Assembly (NCBI GenBank): GCA_041920415.1
Contig: JBHGYD010000014.1
Coordinates: forward strand, 1 to 64,000
Direction of reading: 5' to 3'
Source: JBHGYD01 sp041920415
GTDB taxonomy: Bacteria; Bacillota; Bacilli; Bacillales; Anoxybacillaceae
DNA: 64,000 nt
Part shown: positions 24,733-33,934 of the stretch, one piece after another
How the letters are laid out: every line of letters begins with the position of its first letter
Position numbering within the stretch: the first letter of the stretch is position 1
The notes under the pieces: model-generated
The model's database searches: none
Told to the model about the DNA's origin: nothing
What the model saw: only the letters and a program-made list of their open reading frames with translations
Position numbers and translations under genes: made by a program

Positions 24733-25944
24733 TTATTCTACGACTTGAATGATTTTTTTAAATTGTTGTAAGGTTGTACCAGGAGAGATGCCATGGCGTC
24801 TTAGTTGGTAAGGGTCATCCCCCGGTTTTACGTTTCCTATTTTTGTTGTAAAGGCCATCGTGAAGCCCGTTTCTTTTAAAATCTCAATCGTTTCTTTCTT
24901 ATATTGGCCAAATGGATATGTAAAATACGTCGTTCCGTGTAACAATTGTCTGCTCTTTAGAAGATCGGCTTTTACGACTTCTTTTGGCACCTTCACTAAG
25001 TTTCCAATTCCGTCTTTTCCGCGATTATGAAGTGCATGCGTATGACTAGCAAACTCAAATACATCGCCCATTTTGTTAATTTCTTTCCAGTTTAAAAACT
25101 GATAATCGTCTGGATTAAAAGGCTTTAGTGGTCGGCTGTTTCGACTTGTAATTAAAAATGCGGCGGCATGAAAGCCGTATTTTTTTAATATCGGGTACGC
25201 ATACACATAATTCGTTTTTAAGCCATCATCAAAGTGAATCATAATGCTTTTGGCCGGTAAGTCACTTTTTCCTTTCACAAACTGTTCGAGCTGATGCAAC
25301 GTAATCGTATGGTAGCCATAATCGTGCAGAAGCTTCATTTGCTTTACAAACTCTTCGTATTTTATAACTGTTGGATTGTGATATTTACGATTCTCTTTTT
25401 CTTTTAATATATGATGATACACAATAATCGGGACTTCGGTTGCTAGGCCAGCGACATGTTTTTGATGAATATAGGCCGGATGACCGGCAAATTCAATTTT
25501 GTACCAATCCCCTTTTATTTGTATCACTTGCACAGGTACATTTTTATAAATAGCTCCAATTGGTGTACAGAAGTTTCTATGTTTGTATACCCATATATTT
25601 GTTTGAGGATATACCGTTTTGATTGGTTTGAATGATTGATTTGTTTCGAAAAAGAGAGAAGAATGAATTTCTTTTATATGTTTTTTATAAATATAATATT
25701 TGTCACTTCCGATTTGGACAATATACCAATTTGGATGTACTTTTATTGCATAAAATGGTTGCTGTTTGTCTAATCTTCCAACAGCTTCGAGTTGCCCCTT
25801 GTCCTTGTGATAAAGAAAAGCTTGGTCATCTGTTGCGATAACGGTTTTTTCAGAAAGGAGAGGAGCGAATCGGTCAGCAGTCAGAAAAAAAAGTACGACA
25901 CATATTGCAACGATTGTTATTATGGCATAGTGCTTTGTTTTCAT
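24733..25944 (-). CDS. Second polysaccharide deacetylase (PgaB/IcaB type)
   Basis: Predicted 403 residues from ATG 25944 (AAGGTG six bases upstream). An N-terminal hydrophobic segment (about 5-25) lacks a clear cleavage site, so it may be a membrane anchor. Two SH3-like units (about 35-160) and the NodB domain follow, with FDDG and ASHTHALH. From VPIIVYHH to the end it is nearly identical in pattern to the protein at 22165, while the N-terminal half has diverged. This suggests a local duplication with the SLH gene between the copies. Confidence 0.85.
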   Translation of the reverse strand: MKTKHYAIITIVAICVVLFFLTADRFAPLLSEKTVIATDDQAFLYHKDKGQLEAVGRLDKQQPFYAIKVHPNWYIVQIGSDKYYIYKKHIKEIHSSLFFETNQSFKPIKTVYPQTNIWVYKHRNFCTPIGAIYKNVPVQVIQIKGDWYKIEFAGHPAYIHQKHVAGLATEVPIIVYHHILKEKENRKYHNPTVIKYEEFVKQMKLLHDYGYHTITLHQLEQFVKGKSDLPAKSIMIHFDDGLKTNYVYAYPILKKYGFHAAAFLITSRNSRPLKPFNPDDYQFLNWKEINKMGDVFEFASHTHALHNRGKDGIGNLVKVPKEVVKADLLKSRQLLHGTTYFTYPFGQYKKETIEILKETGFTMAFTTKIGNVKPGDDPYQLRRHGISPGTTLQQFKKIIQVVE

Positions 25945-25953
25945 CTTCCACAC

Positions 25954-26310
25954 CTTACAGCTAATAAATTTGATAATCTAACATAAAGAATAAAGAGGAA
26001 TAAAATTTGTTGTCAAGAAAAGAGGATTTGATATCGCTGTTTTTTGTAAGCAGGAGATTATTCTGTAGTATTTGACAAATTATATCTTTTATAAAGTGCT
26101 AGAAATGTAGTGATTGAAGAGGATGGAAAGCTAAAAAAAGGACCAGTCGCTAGATATTGCAACTCGTTTACCAAACAAAATCTTACCGTGACGTCATCCT
26201 GCAGTATTCGACATTATTCTTCAAGGTGTAAATGATTCTTGTTGAATATATACAAAGTACAGATTCATAGGGAAGAGGGAACAATGATGAAATCCAAGAA
26301 CATATGTAAA
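25954..26310 (-). other. Gene-free region
   Basis: AT-rich, with no open frame of protein-like composition. A single Spo0A-box-like TTCGACA lies at 26207-26213. Promoter elements for the deacetylase gene could not be fixed by eye. Confidence 0.4.
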
Positions 26311-26346
26311 AAAAGTGGTCCAAGCGTTTAACGTTTGGACCACTTA
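26311..26346 (-). terminator. Terminator of the glucosaminidase gene
   Basis: On the minus strand AAGTGGTCCAAACGTT pairs with AACGCTTGGACCACTT, a near-perfect stem followed by seven T. Confidence 0.9.
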
Positions 26347-26360
26347 TGGCTCTACGATGC

Positions 26361-29294
26361 TCACTTTGTGCTTTGTTGATAGACAGGAATATCAAAAATT
26401 AATGTGTAACGGTCTAATAAGTCGTACAGCTGGCTAATGGCGAGAACTTGTTTCACTGCCCATCCAATATCTGTTGCGTATTGATGGGTTCCAGGATTGC
26501 CCGGGTTCCATCTCATTTTGTATAACGTATCTTGTTTATAGGTAGGGTTGTTAATATACTGACTAGCAATATATTCTGCTCCGCCAATAATCGCAGCTTC
26601 TGGTGTAAACCATCCTTGTTTATAGGCGTACTCAGCACCGCAAGTAATTGGACACTTATCATAAGCACCGATACCGTACATATTATATACTTTTTTTGGC
26701 TCTACTGGTTTTCCGTCGACTTTGTCTACTAAAACGCCGTTCGCTAATGCGGAAGTTCCATTTCCCGTTTCTAATAAGGCGTGAGAGATTAAGTAAATCT
26801 CGTTAATGTGATATTTGAGCCCTGCGTTGATAAAGGCCTGTCCTTTCCCAGCAAGAATCCCTTTGTTGGCTAAAATTTTATTATTTAACTCGGTTACTGG
26901 AACACCGGCACTTTCTGATAAAACGAGAAATTGGAAGTATTCTTTGCTGTTGAGGCTAAAGCGACTAGGATCGAGGTAAGAGCGTACATCTTCTGGTTTC
27001 GCGTTTTTCCACGGTCCAAATTTAATCTCATACCAGTCACCTACTTTGGCTCTTACTTCGACGATATTGCCGAGTTTTAATGTCCCAACTATTCGGTAAT
27101 TCGTTCCAGCTCCTTCACGAACATTTAATGCTGTGGTAGTGACGGTTCCTTTCGTTGGGAATGTATTTGGATTTTCAACTCGAATGTAGGAAGAGTGCAC
27201 ATATGATTTATCATTTCGATACAAATCCGTTTGTGGATTTTTTGTCATTTGGATATTTAGCATCTCTTCCAATGTTAAATTGTATTGCGTATAGCGCAAA
27301 ATCGGACCAACATGTATGTTGTTTTTAGGAACATATCCGATGCGTCCTGCGATATCGATCACAACCGCATTTGCTTCTTCTCGAATGATCGGATAGCTCT
27401 GTTTTTCTTTAATGGTAGCAAACTGCACCGGTTTACCGCTTGAGTAATCATAAACAGGTACATCAGCGAGCGTTAAAAAGTTTCGATTAGTCGGCTTATA
27501 AAGACCTTTATTTTCATTTTTTATATTTATTTTGAATGGCGGTCTTGTTGATTCTTTCCAGACATAACCAACACCTTGAGCGTACTTTACTTCATGCCAA
27601 TTTCCGTAGTCACGCAATCTAGGGAAAACCTGTCCTTTCTCCAGATAAGCAACTGGCAATAATTTTCCTGTACTATTGTCATATATCGGAACACGGTTTT
27701 CAAGAACTTCAAAATAGCGAGTTTCTTTTGTGAACGGTAGTTTTACCCCGTTTTTATGTACATATCCTGTACGCCCAGACACATCTACGGCATACCAGTT
27801 TCCATTATCCTTTAGAATCGGATATTTTACCCCTTTTTTAATAGTAGCAAATTTTACTAGACTACCAGATGAATTATCATACACAGGTACATCGGTAATC
27901 GTTATAAAGTATTGCGAAGACGGGGTCAAAGAATTCAAGTTTCGGATCGTTAAACCGTTAGAAGGTTCTGTTGATGCTTTCCACACAAATCCATAGCTGT
28001 TGCCATACTTAATTTGATGCCAATTTCCGGAATCTTTAATTCTCGGAAATTCTTGTCCTTTTTCAAGAAAACCGACTTGGACCAGTTTCCCTGTACTATT
28101 ATCATAAACAGCTAATTGATCGGTTATTACACGAAAGTAACGGTCACTGCTTTTAAAGTCAACTCTCACATTGCTTTTATGTATATAACCAACTCTTCCG
28201 GAAATGGAGATCTCATACCAATTCCCATAATCACGAATAATTGGATACGATTGTCCTTTTTGAATCGTTGCGATATGTACCAACGAGCCTGTAGAGTTAT
28301 CATAAACTGGTACATCAACGGTAGCAGTAACAGTTGTATTTTGATTAGGTTGGTTGTTTACTTTCATGGCGCTACTTCCATCGGATGGTGCGGTAGAGCC
28401 TTTCCAAACATACGCATACTTATTACCGAATTGAATTTGATGCCAATTGCCGGAATCTTTGATTCTTAGAAACTCCTGCCCTTTTTCAAGAGAACCGACT
28501 TGAACGAGTTTGCCAGTGCTATTATCATAGATCGCTAATTTGTCTGTCGTTACTTTAAAATACTTTGTGCTTGTGGTAAACGCGGTAGCTTCTGTTTGCT
28601 CAATGGACGCAACCGATGCACTAGTCGTTGGTTGTGCCACTACTTGTGTCGATTTGCTTTTTTCTTCAGTGGTATTCGATTGTTGGCTTGATGTGGAATC
28701 AACCTTATTCGTTTCACTTGTTTGAGCACTGAGCTCGTCCACTGTACTTGTTTGGCTTGTCTCATCGCTTCCCACAACAGTAATAGCAGGGGATTTTTCT
28801 ATATAAGCAAGCTGGTTTCCGATGATAATTTCGAAAGAATTTTCTAACTCACGGAAAATCGGATATTGATTTCCTGCCATTAAATACCCGATTGTTTCAT
28901 TGTTTTGAGATTGAATAGCAGTTTTTTCTTTTATTTGTATATATGAAACTGTGGCATTATCTTTATCGTATGAGTAAACTTCAAATGGCTGAGAGGGGTC
29001 AATGGTTTGTGTATCGCTAGAATCTACATAAGCGAGTCCGTCTCCCCACTGAAAATAAATATGTCCTCCCTCGCTTTTTGTTGCCTTTAATACGAATCCT
29101 TTCCCTAATTCTCCTACTGTTTGCGATGTTTCACTGTTTTTGACAAGTGCTGTATCCTGCGAAATTTGAACGTAAAGACTGGTTTCATCCGTATTTTCGA
29201 TCGCTTTCACAGCGTAAACGGGAGATAAAACATAGGAAACTAGTAGAAATAGAATCGTAAGAAACGTATAGATCTTCTTTGGTTTGGCAAACAT
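26361..29294 (-). CDS. Large secreted glucosaminidase (LytD type) with many SH3-like repeats
   Basis: Predicted 977 residues. Signal peptide about 1-31. Residues about 35-160 hold two divergent SH3-like units, 170-235 a Ser/Thr/Gln-rich linker, and 240-665 six clear units that alternate KLAIYDNSTGKLVQVGSLEKG and VPVYDNSTGSLVHIATIQKG forms, each ending in GNWHQI/GYV. A canonical bacterial SH3 domain lies at about 715-775 (ALNVREGAGTNYRIVGTLKLG). The C-terminal 200 residues are a glucosaminidase domain (LISHALLETGNGTSALANG, with the catalytic Glu in ALLETG; YNMYGIGAYD). It should cut GlcNAc bonds in peptidoglycan. GGAGGA precedes the ATG. Confidence 0.9.
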   Translation of the reverse strand: MFAKPKKIYTFLTILFLLVSYVLSPVYAVKAIENTDETSLYVQISQDTALVKNSETSQTVGELGKGFVLKATKSEGGHIYFQWGDGLAYVDSSDTQTIDPSQPFEVYSYDKDNATVSYIQIKEKTAIQSQNNETIGYLMAGNQYPIFRELENSFEIIIGNQLAYIEKSPAITVVGSDETSQTSTVDELSAQTSETNKVDSTSSQQSNTTEEKSKSTQVVAQPTTSASVASIEQTEATAFTTSTKYFKVTTDKLAIYDNSTGKLVQVGSLEKGQEFLRIKDSGNWHQIQFGNKYAYVWKGSTAPSDGSSAMKVNNQPNQNTTVTATVDVPVYDNSTGSLVHIATIQKGQSYPIIRDYGNWYEISISGRVGYIHKSNVRVDFKSSDRYFRVITDQLAVYDNSTGKLVQVGFLEKGQEFPRIKDSGNWHQIKYGNSYGFVWKASTEPSNGLTIRNLNSLTPSSQYFITITDVPVYDNSSGSLVKFATIKKGVKYPILKDNGNWYAVDVSGRTGYVHKNGVKLPFTKETRYFEVLENRVPIYDNSTGKLLPVAYLEKGQVFPRLRDYGNWHEVKYAQGVGYVWKESTRPPFKINIKNENKGLYKPTNRNFLTLADVPVYDYSSGKPVQFATIKEKQSYPIIREEANAVVIDIAGRIGYVPKNNIHVGPILRYTQYNLTLEEMLNIQMTKNPQTDLYRNDKSYVHSSYIRVENPNTFPTKGTVTTTALNVREGAGTNYRIVGTLKLGNIVEVRAKVGDWYEIKFGPWKNAKPEDVRSYLDPSRFSLNSKEYFQFLVLSESAGVPVTELNNKILANKGILAGKGQAFINAGLKYHINEIYLISHALLETGNGTSALANGVLVDKVDGKPVEPKKVYNMYGIGAYDKCPITCGAEYAYKQGWFTPEAAIIGGAEYIASQYINNPTYKQDTLYKMRWNPGNPGTHQYATDIGWAVKQVLAISQLYDLLDRYTLIFDIPVYQQSTK

Positions 29295-29335
29295 CTCAAT
29301 CCTCCTATGAAATATGTATCATTGTAGCTATACAA

Positions 29336-29344
29336 ATTATATCA
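29336..29344 (-). promoter_or_regulatory. Extended -10 promoter of the glucosaminidase gene
   Basis: On the minus strand TGATATAAT gives an extended -10 (TGn-TATAAT), about 40 bases before the start codon. TGTCAG lies 17 bases upstream as a weak -35. Confidence 0.5.
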
Positions 29345-29428
29345 TTTTTCCCAAGGAACTGACATAGTTCGATGACACTAAAATGATAGATATGTGCTTT
29401 TCATTGTATTGTTCATCGATGTTTATTG

Positions 29429-29434
29429 TATAAT
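29429..29434 (+). promoter_or_regulatory. -10 box of galU
   Basis: A perfect TATAAT, 36 bases before the ATG. TTGTAT at 29404-29409 is a poorly spaced candidate -35. Confidence 0.4.
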
Positions 29435-29470
29435 GAAGTAGCAAATCGGATATATAAGGGGAGTTTTACG

Positions 29471-30352
29471 ATGAAAAGAGTAAGAAAGGCGATTATCCCT
29501 GCGGCTGGGTTAGGAACTCGCTTTCTACCAGCAACAAAAGCCATGCCAAAAGAAATGTTACCGATTGTTGATAAACCGACGATTCAATATATTGTAGAAG
29601 AAGCGATTGCTTCTGGAATTGAAGATATTATTATTGTTACAGGAAAAGGAAAAAGAGCGATCGAGGATCATTTCGATAACGCTCCGGAACTCGAACAAAT
29701 TTTATTAGAAAAAAAGAAATATAAGCTATTAGAAGAAGTTCGCCATTCCGCGAATTTAGTTGATATTCATTACATTCGTCAAAAGTCGCCAAAAGGGTTA
29801 GGACATGCGGTTTGGTGCGCGCGGAAATTTATCGGTGACGAACCGTTTGCGGTATTGTTGGGCGATGATATCGTTCAAGCGGAAACACCGTGTTTAAGCC
29901 AATTGATTGAGCAATTTGAACGCACGAACTGTTCGGTGATTGGTGTTCAACCCGTACCAGAGGATGAAACAAATCGCTACGGTATTATTGATCCTCTTGG
30001 AAAAGTAGGCGATCTATATCAAGTCAAGCGATTTGTCGAAAAGCCACCGCTTGGAACCGCTCCATCCAACTTGGCGATTATGGGACGTTATGTGTTTACA
30101 CCAGATATTTTCGAGTTTTTGGAAAAACAGGAAGTAGGAGCGGGCGGTGAAATTCAGCTTACGGATGCCATTCAAAAATTAAATGAAGTTCAGCCTGTTT
30201 ATGCCTATAGTTTTACAGGAAAACGTTACGATGTTGGTGAAAAGCTTGGTTTTGTCAAAACGACCATTGAATTCGCCCTTCAAAAAGAAGATTTACGTGA
30301 AGAGCTAGTTGCATTCTTGAAGGATTTGTTAAAAAATGAGAAGATGTTATAA
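29471..30352 (+). CDS. galU: UTP--glucose-1-phosphate uridylyltransferase
   Basis: Predicted 293 residues from ATG 29471 (GGGGAG upstream), beginning MKRVRKAIIPAAGLGTRFLP; the longer frame from 29426 runs through the -10 box. Hallmarks: the GLGTRFLPATKAMPKEMLP nucleotide-binding loop (about 13-31), IVDKP, LLGDDIV (metal-binding Asp) and KRFVEKPP. GalU/GtaB makes UDP-glucose from UTP and glucose-1-phosphate for teichoic-acid glucosylation and polysaccharides, which fits the wall-glycan genes around it. It is a monocistronic unit with a shared bidirectional terminator downstream. Confidence 0.95.
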   Translation: MKRVRKAIIPAAGLGTRFLPATKAMPKEMLPIVDKPTIQYIVEEAIASGIEDIIIVTGKGKRAIEDHFDNAPELEQILLEKKKYKLLEEVRHSANLVDIHYIRQKSPKGLGHAVWCARKFIGDEPFAVLLGDDIVQAETPCLSQLIEQFERTNCSVIGVQPVPEDETNRYGIIDPLGKVGDLYQVKRFVEKPPLGTAPSNLAIMGRYVFTPDIFEFLEKQEVGAGGEIQLTDAIQKLNEVQPVYAYSFTGKRYDVGEKLGFVKTTIEFALQKEDLREELVAFLKDLLKNEKML

Positions 30353-30356
30353 TAAA

Positions 30357-30399
30357 ATACTCCCTCATTGAACAGCAGATTCAACGAGGGAGTATTTAT
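30357..30399. terminator. Bidirectional terminator between galU and the glycosylation operon
   Basis: ATACTCCCTC / GAGGGAGTAT around a 19-base loop with AT-rich tails on both strands. Confidence 0.85.
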
Positions 30400-30756
30400 T
30401 TACCATACTAGAAAAATAGAACCGATGATAATGAAAACGACGCCGGCAATTTTTTTTTCTGTTATTTTTTCACCGAGAAAGAAATGCGATATGATTAATG
30501 TCCAAATATACGTAACGGATGTCAAAGGAAATACAATGGTATATGGAAGACGTTTTAACACCATGATATTGATAACCGCTCCGATGAAATAGAGGGTTCC
30601 ACCGATGAAAAAAGGGAATAGAAAAGAAGTATGAAACCCTATGCGGTGACTAGTCGCTTTTTTAAAGTAATATCCTCCCAACGCTCCAGCCATAGTCATA
30701 AGGATGAGCAATAGAAACGAACTAATGATCACCACCTCCAATGAGAATGGCCCCAC
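30400..30756 (-). CDS. EamA/SMR-type four-span half transporter, second subunit
   Basis: Predicted 118 residues with four membrane spans (about 7-30, 43-65, 70-92, 98-117); the ending VVFIIIGSIFL is the usual EamA/SMR helix. The start is uncertain: GTG 30756 overlaps the upstream gene by 35 bases, and GTG 30732 also fits. It is paired with a second four-span gene immediately upstream. Such pairs resemble ArnE/ArnF, a heterodimer that moves undecaprenyl-phosphate sugar across the membrane. Multidrug efflux is the alternative, but the neighbouring GT2 and GT-C genes favour a lipid-sugar flippase. Confidence 0.65.
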   Translation of the reverse strand: MGPFSLEVVIISSFLLLILMTMAGALGGYYFKKATSHRIGFHTSFLFPFFIGGTLYFIGAVINIMVLKRLPYTIVFPLTSVTYIWTLIISHFFLGEKITEKKIAGVVFIIIGSIFLVW

Positions 30757-31069
30757 CGATAATCAAGAGAGTTCCGATTATATGCGTCATTGAAATGGAT
30801 TCATCGAGAAACATCACTCCTAACAGAAGAGCAAATACATACCCCATGCTAAGAAGTGGATGCAATACGGACAGACTTCCAAAACGAAAGGCAATAATCA
30901 TAAGTACAGCACCGATAAAGTAGAGGACAAATCCTAATAATAGATAGAAATTCAGCGCGCCATTTGATAACTTCCAAAACATTTGTCCACTTGCTGTACT
31001 GATTGAGGCAGCAAGGATGAAGAAAATCCCAACTTTATTTTTTTGAAACGATTGGACAAAATGATTCAT
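30722..31069 (-). CDS. EamA/SMR-type four-span half transporter, first subunit
   Basis: Predicted 115 residues from ATG 31069, which overlaps the TGA of the upstream GT-C gene (ATGA arrangement, so coupled translation). Four spans (about 10-28, 35-58, 62-84, 91-111), with FGSLSVLHPLLSMGYVFALLLG and DESISMTHIIGTLLIIGG typical of the EamA half-domain. It ends GGGDH inside the start of the second subunit. It is most likely one half of a heterodimeric lipid-sugar flippase; the substrate is inferred from neighbours. Confidence 0.65.
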   Translation of the reverse strand: MNHFVQSFQKNKVGIFFILAASISTASGQMFWKLSNGALNFYLLLGFVLYFIGAVLMIIAFRFGSLSVLHPLLSMGYVFALLLGVMFLDESISMTHIIGTLLIIGGAILIGGGDH

Positions 31070-32790
31070 ACTTTCATCTCTCGCTTTTTGTAGGAAATGA
31101 ACGCAAATAAAAACGCAATAAAGAACACTAACGTATTCGAGTATAAATAGCGGAAATCTTGCGCCGGCAAAGCGATTAACACGGTTCCGGTATTTAAAAG
31201 AACAGGAAGAGGCACTAACCAAGCTTTCCAATCATTGCGCAAAAATGCGACAAATGTAAACAAAATCATTAGGAATGTATAATTCGCTGGTCGCCAAATC
31301 AAAGGCTTTAAATAAGTATCAGATATGATTAAATATTTTTTTACGACTAGGGTTAAGGGTTCAAAAATTATTTTGTTCTTAAGTCCAAATTTATTTCCAT
31401 AGAATACGTTTGTTACAAATGTCGATGTATAGCCATCAGCCGGTTGATTCATTTGCCAAACAAGAGACGTTTGTTTAACAAATGCTTCCACGACTAGTTT
31501 CGGATTTTGTAAGCAAATCTCCCACCATGTATGTAAATAGGTAGACAGGTGGTCAGGAAAAATTGCTTTCCGATTGTACTGTTTTGCAAACTTAATCGGA
31601 TCGGATAAATATGGGTTATAATTTTTCTTCCATAAAGGCAGCGGTAAAATATTGTTTAAGTAAGCGGCTTGCTTATCTGTTATGTGTCCTTCGTGAGCGA
31701 TGACATTGGCTAATTGTTGGGTTGGAATGCTTAACGCTTCATTCGGATCAGATGGCACGACATTGAGATAGTTAAAAATAGGTCCTGTTACTACATAGTG
31801 TATAGCTACGACGAAAGAAATGATAAATAGCCATCGCTTCCATGTCTGAGCGAATGCGATCAGCAAAACGAGAAGCACTGCCAAACAGACGACAAAGCCA
31901 TTATGTCGGAAAAAAACGACCCCTAAAGCGGCTGTTATAAACATGATCAGATGTTTATTGCTTTTTATCCAATCTCCATTGGTGACAACAAGTTGAAAAA
32001 TAATTGTGCTAAAAAGCAAGATGAATGTGCTGTATAAAACGTCCTTCCAAATGGTTACCGAATAAATACCGTTAATTGGACTTAAAGCGAATCCAAATGA
32101 TACAAGCCAAATGATCCATTTGTTAGCTCCTGCTTTTTCAAACTGAAATAGGCAATAGCCAATGACAAGGGACATGATCATGATTTGGGATGCACCGATA
32201 GCGGCAGGTGAATCCCATATTTTTGTTATAAGCATCATAAACCATGTGTAAACAACTGGATGCCAATCATTGAACTGTCCAGTATGGGCTTGTTCCCATT
32301 GGAAGATCGAATCGGCTGTCATTCCCCCTGGAAAAAAAGCGATTAAATACAATAGCCAAGTAATAAGAGATGGCAAAGCGTATTTAATAATACTCCACCT
32401 ATTTATGATGAATGGGCGTTTTGTTTCGACTGGTAACAAAGAGCAAATCGTTAGTAAAACAATCATACTTACTGTTACGTATGTTCCAATATAGATCAAA
32501 GCGATGACCAAAGGAGATACAGATTGTAAATGTAGCTGTTCTCCTTTTAGACTTATTACTCCTAATAATGAAAATAACAATGTAAATATGATCGTTAGTT
32601 GCTGTTTAGAACGGGAAAGAGACGATAGAACTTTTACAGTTGGTAAAAATTGATGATACATAGCGAATAATAAGAGAAATAGGACGATTGCCCCAAGCAT
32701 TGCCGTTCTACTCATCGGCATAAAAAAAGTAACAAGAAACACTGTGCTAACGAAAGCAAAGATAACGCTTCGAATCAAATGGTTAAACAT
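31066..32790 (-). CDS. DUF6020-like multi-span GT-C type glycosyltransferase
   Basis: Predicted 574 residues with about twelve membrane spans. The first large outer loop carries FFPGGMTADSIFQWEQA (about 152-168) and NDWHPVVYT (about 174-182), the acidic-loop pattern of GT-C enzymes that take sugar from a polyprenyl-phosphate donor. A large outer loop at about 345-450 follows. It overlaps the GT2 gene by 8 bases upstream and the flippase half by 4 downstream, so all four are one operon. Role by inference: transfers the flipped sugar to a wall polymer or surface protein. Confidence 0.7.
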   Translation of the reverse strand: MFNHLIRSVIFAFVSTVFLVTFFMPMSRTAMLGAIVLFLLLFAMYHQFLPTVKVLSSLSRSKQQLTIIFTLLFSLLGVISLKGEQLHLQSVSPLVIALIYIGTYVTVSMIVLLTICSLLPVETKRPFIINRWSIIKYALPSLITWLLYLIAFFPGGMTADSIFQWEQAHTGQFNDWHPVVYTWFMMLITKIWDSPAAIGASQIMIMSLVIGYCLFQFEKAGANKWIIWLVSFGFALSPINGIYSVTIWKDVLYSTFILLFSTIIFQLVVTNGDWIKSNKHLIMFITAALGVVFFRHNGFVVCLAVLLVLLIAFAQTWKRWLFIISFVVAIHYVVTGPIFNYLNVVPSDPNEALSIPTQQLANVIAHEGHITDKQAAYLNNILPLPLWKKNYNPYLSDPIKFAKQYNRKAIFPDHLSTYLHTWWEICLQNPKLVVEAFVKQTSLVWQMNQPADGYTSTFVTNVFYGNKFGLKNKIIFEPLTLVVKKYLIISDTYLKPLIWRPANYTFLMILFTFVAFLRNDWKAWLVPLPVLLNTGTVLIALPAQDFRYLYSNTLVFFIAFLFAFISYKKREMKV

Positions 32791-33733
32791 GATGATTACG
32801 CTCTTCCCTCCGCATTTGCTGATACATTCGATTAAGCTCTAACTCATACTGTTTTCGATGCGCCGATGCCACTGTGTCTAAAATAAGCCCGCATGTGAAT
32901 GATAATAAAGAAAAAATCATAAGTCCGACCGCTAAAATCGCGGATGGAACACGGGTAATGAACTTTGTTTGGATAAATTCAACGATAACTGGAACTCCCA
33001 CTGTCAACCCAAGAACGAAAAATAGCGCTGACCAAAGCGAAAAGAATAAGAACGGTTTGTAATCTTTAAATAAGGTAAAAATCATTTTTAACACTTTCCA
33101 GCCATCTGAAAACGTATTAAGTTTAGACTCGCTGCCTTCAGGACGGTCCCGATAATCAATAGGCACTTCTTTAATGAGAAATTTTTTATCAAGTGCATGG
33201 ATGCTCATTTCTGTTTCAATTTCAAAACCTGGACTCATAACTGGCATCGATTTCACAAAAAGTTTATCGAATGCGCGATACCCTGTCATGATGTCTTTAA
33301 TGTCGCTTTTATATAAAAAGTTAATTAAATTTTTCACTAAATTATTCCCAAAATTATGAAACGGGCGTTTATTTTCTTGAAAATACGTTCCATTGGATAA
33401 TCGGTCACCAATGACCATATTTGCTTCTCCATTTTGAATCGGTTCAATTAATTGATGAACGAATTCGGCTGGATATGTATCGTCGCCGTCTACCATCACA
33501 TAAATATCCGCTTCAATTTCACGAAACATCGAGCGAACGACATTTCCTTTTCCTTGACGCGTTTCTTTTCGAACGATCGCCCCATGCTGAGCGGCAATTT
33601 CGGATGTGCGGTCTTTTGAGTTATTGTCGTATACATAAATATCTGCGTTCGGTAATTCACGTTTAAAATCGCTTACTACTTTTCCTATCGTCTGTTCTTC
33701 ATTGTAACAAGGAATTAATACAGCGATTTTCAA
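32783..33733 (-). CDS. GT2 polyprenyl-phosphate glycosyltransferase (DPM1/GtrB type)
   Basis: Predicted 316 residues from TTG 33733, 8 bases after AAAGGAG; the longer frame from 33811 adds residues unlike the family. GT-A signature: IAVLIPCYNEEQTIGKVV (about 3-20), YVYDNNSKDRT, the DGDDTYP (D-x-D type) metal site (about 89-95), and RQGKGNVVRSMF. Two C-terminal membrane spans (about 230-252 and 265-290) as in GtrB/CsbB. It makes a polyprenyl-phosphate sugar on the inner face. It is the first gene of the four-gene operon. Confidence 0.85.
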   Translation of the reverse strand: MKIAVLIPCYNEEQTIGKVVSDFKRELPNADIYVYDNNSKDRTSEIAAQHGAIVRKETRQGKGNVVRSMFREIEADIYVMVDGDDTYPAEFVHQLIEPIQNGEANMVIGDRLSNGTYFQENKRPFHNFGNNLVKNLINFLYKSDIKDIMTGYRAFDKLFVKSMPVMSPGFEIETEMSIHALDKKFLIKEVPIDYRDRPEGSESKLNTFSDGWKVLKMIFTLFKDYKPFLFFSLWSALFFVLGLTVGVPVIVEFIQTKFITRVPSAILAVGLMIFSLLSFTCGLILDTVASAHRKQYELELNRMYQQMRREERNHHV

Positions 33734-33934
33734 GATCTTCACTCCTTTGTCTAAGGTGTTATTACACTTATCTTGTCCAATTAAAGAGGTGAAAATCACA
33801 GACGTAAGCATATCACTTTTACTTTTTTTTTTCCACTGCTAGATTCATACAATTATTAAGGAGAGATTCTATCACTATTAGATAAGAAAATAGAATTTTA
33901 TGTTGATATAATAGCGGTAGAAGGAGATGAGAAA

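Noticed and set aside
26361..29294. Repeats that could suggest a CRISPR array
   Set aside because: They are long, in frame and code for SH3-like units; there are no short direct repeats with unique spacers.
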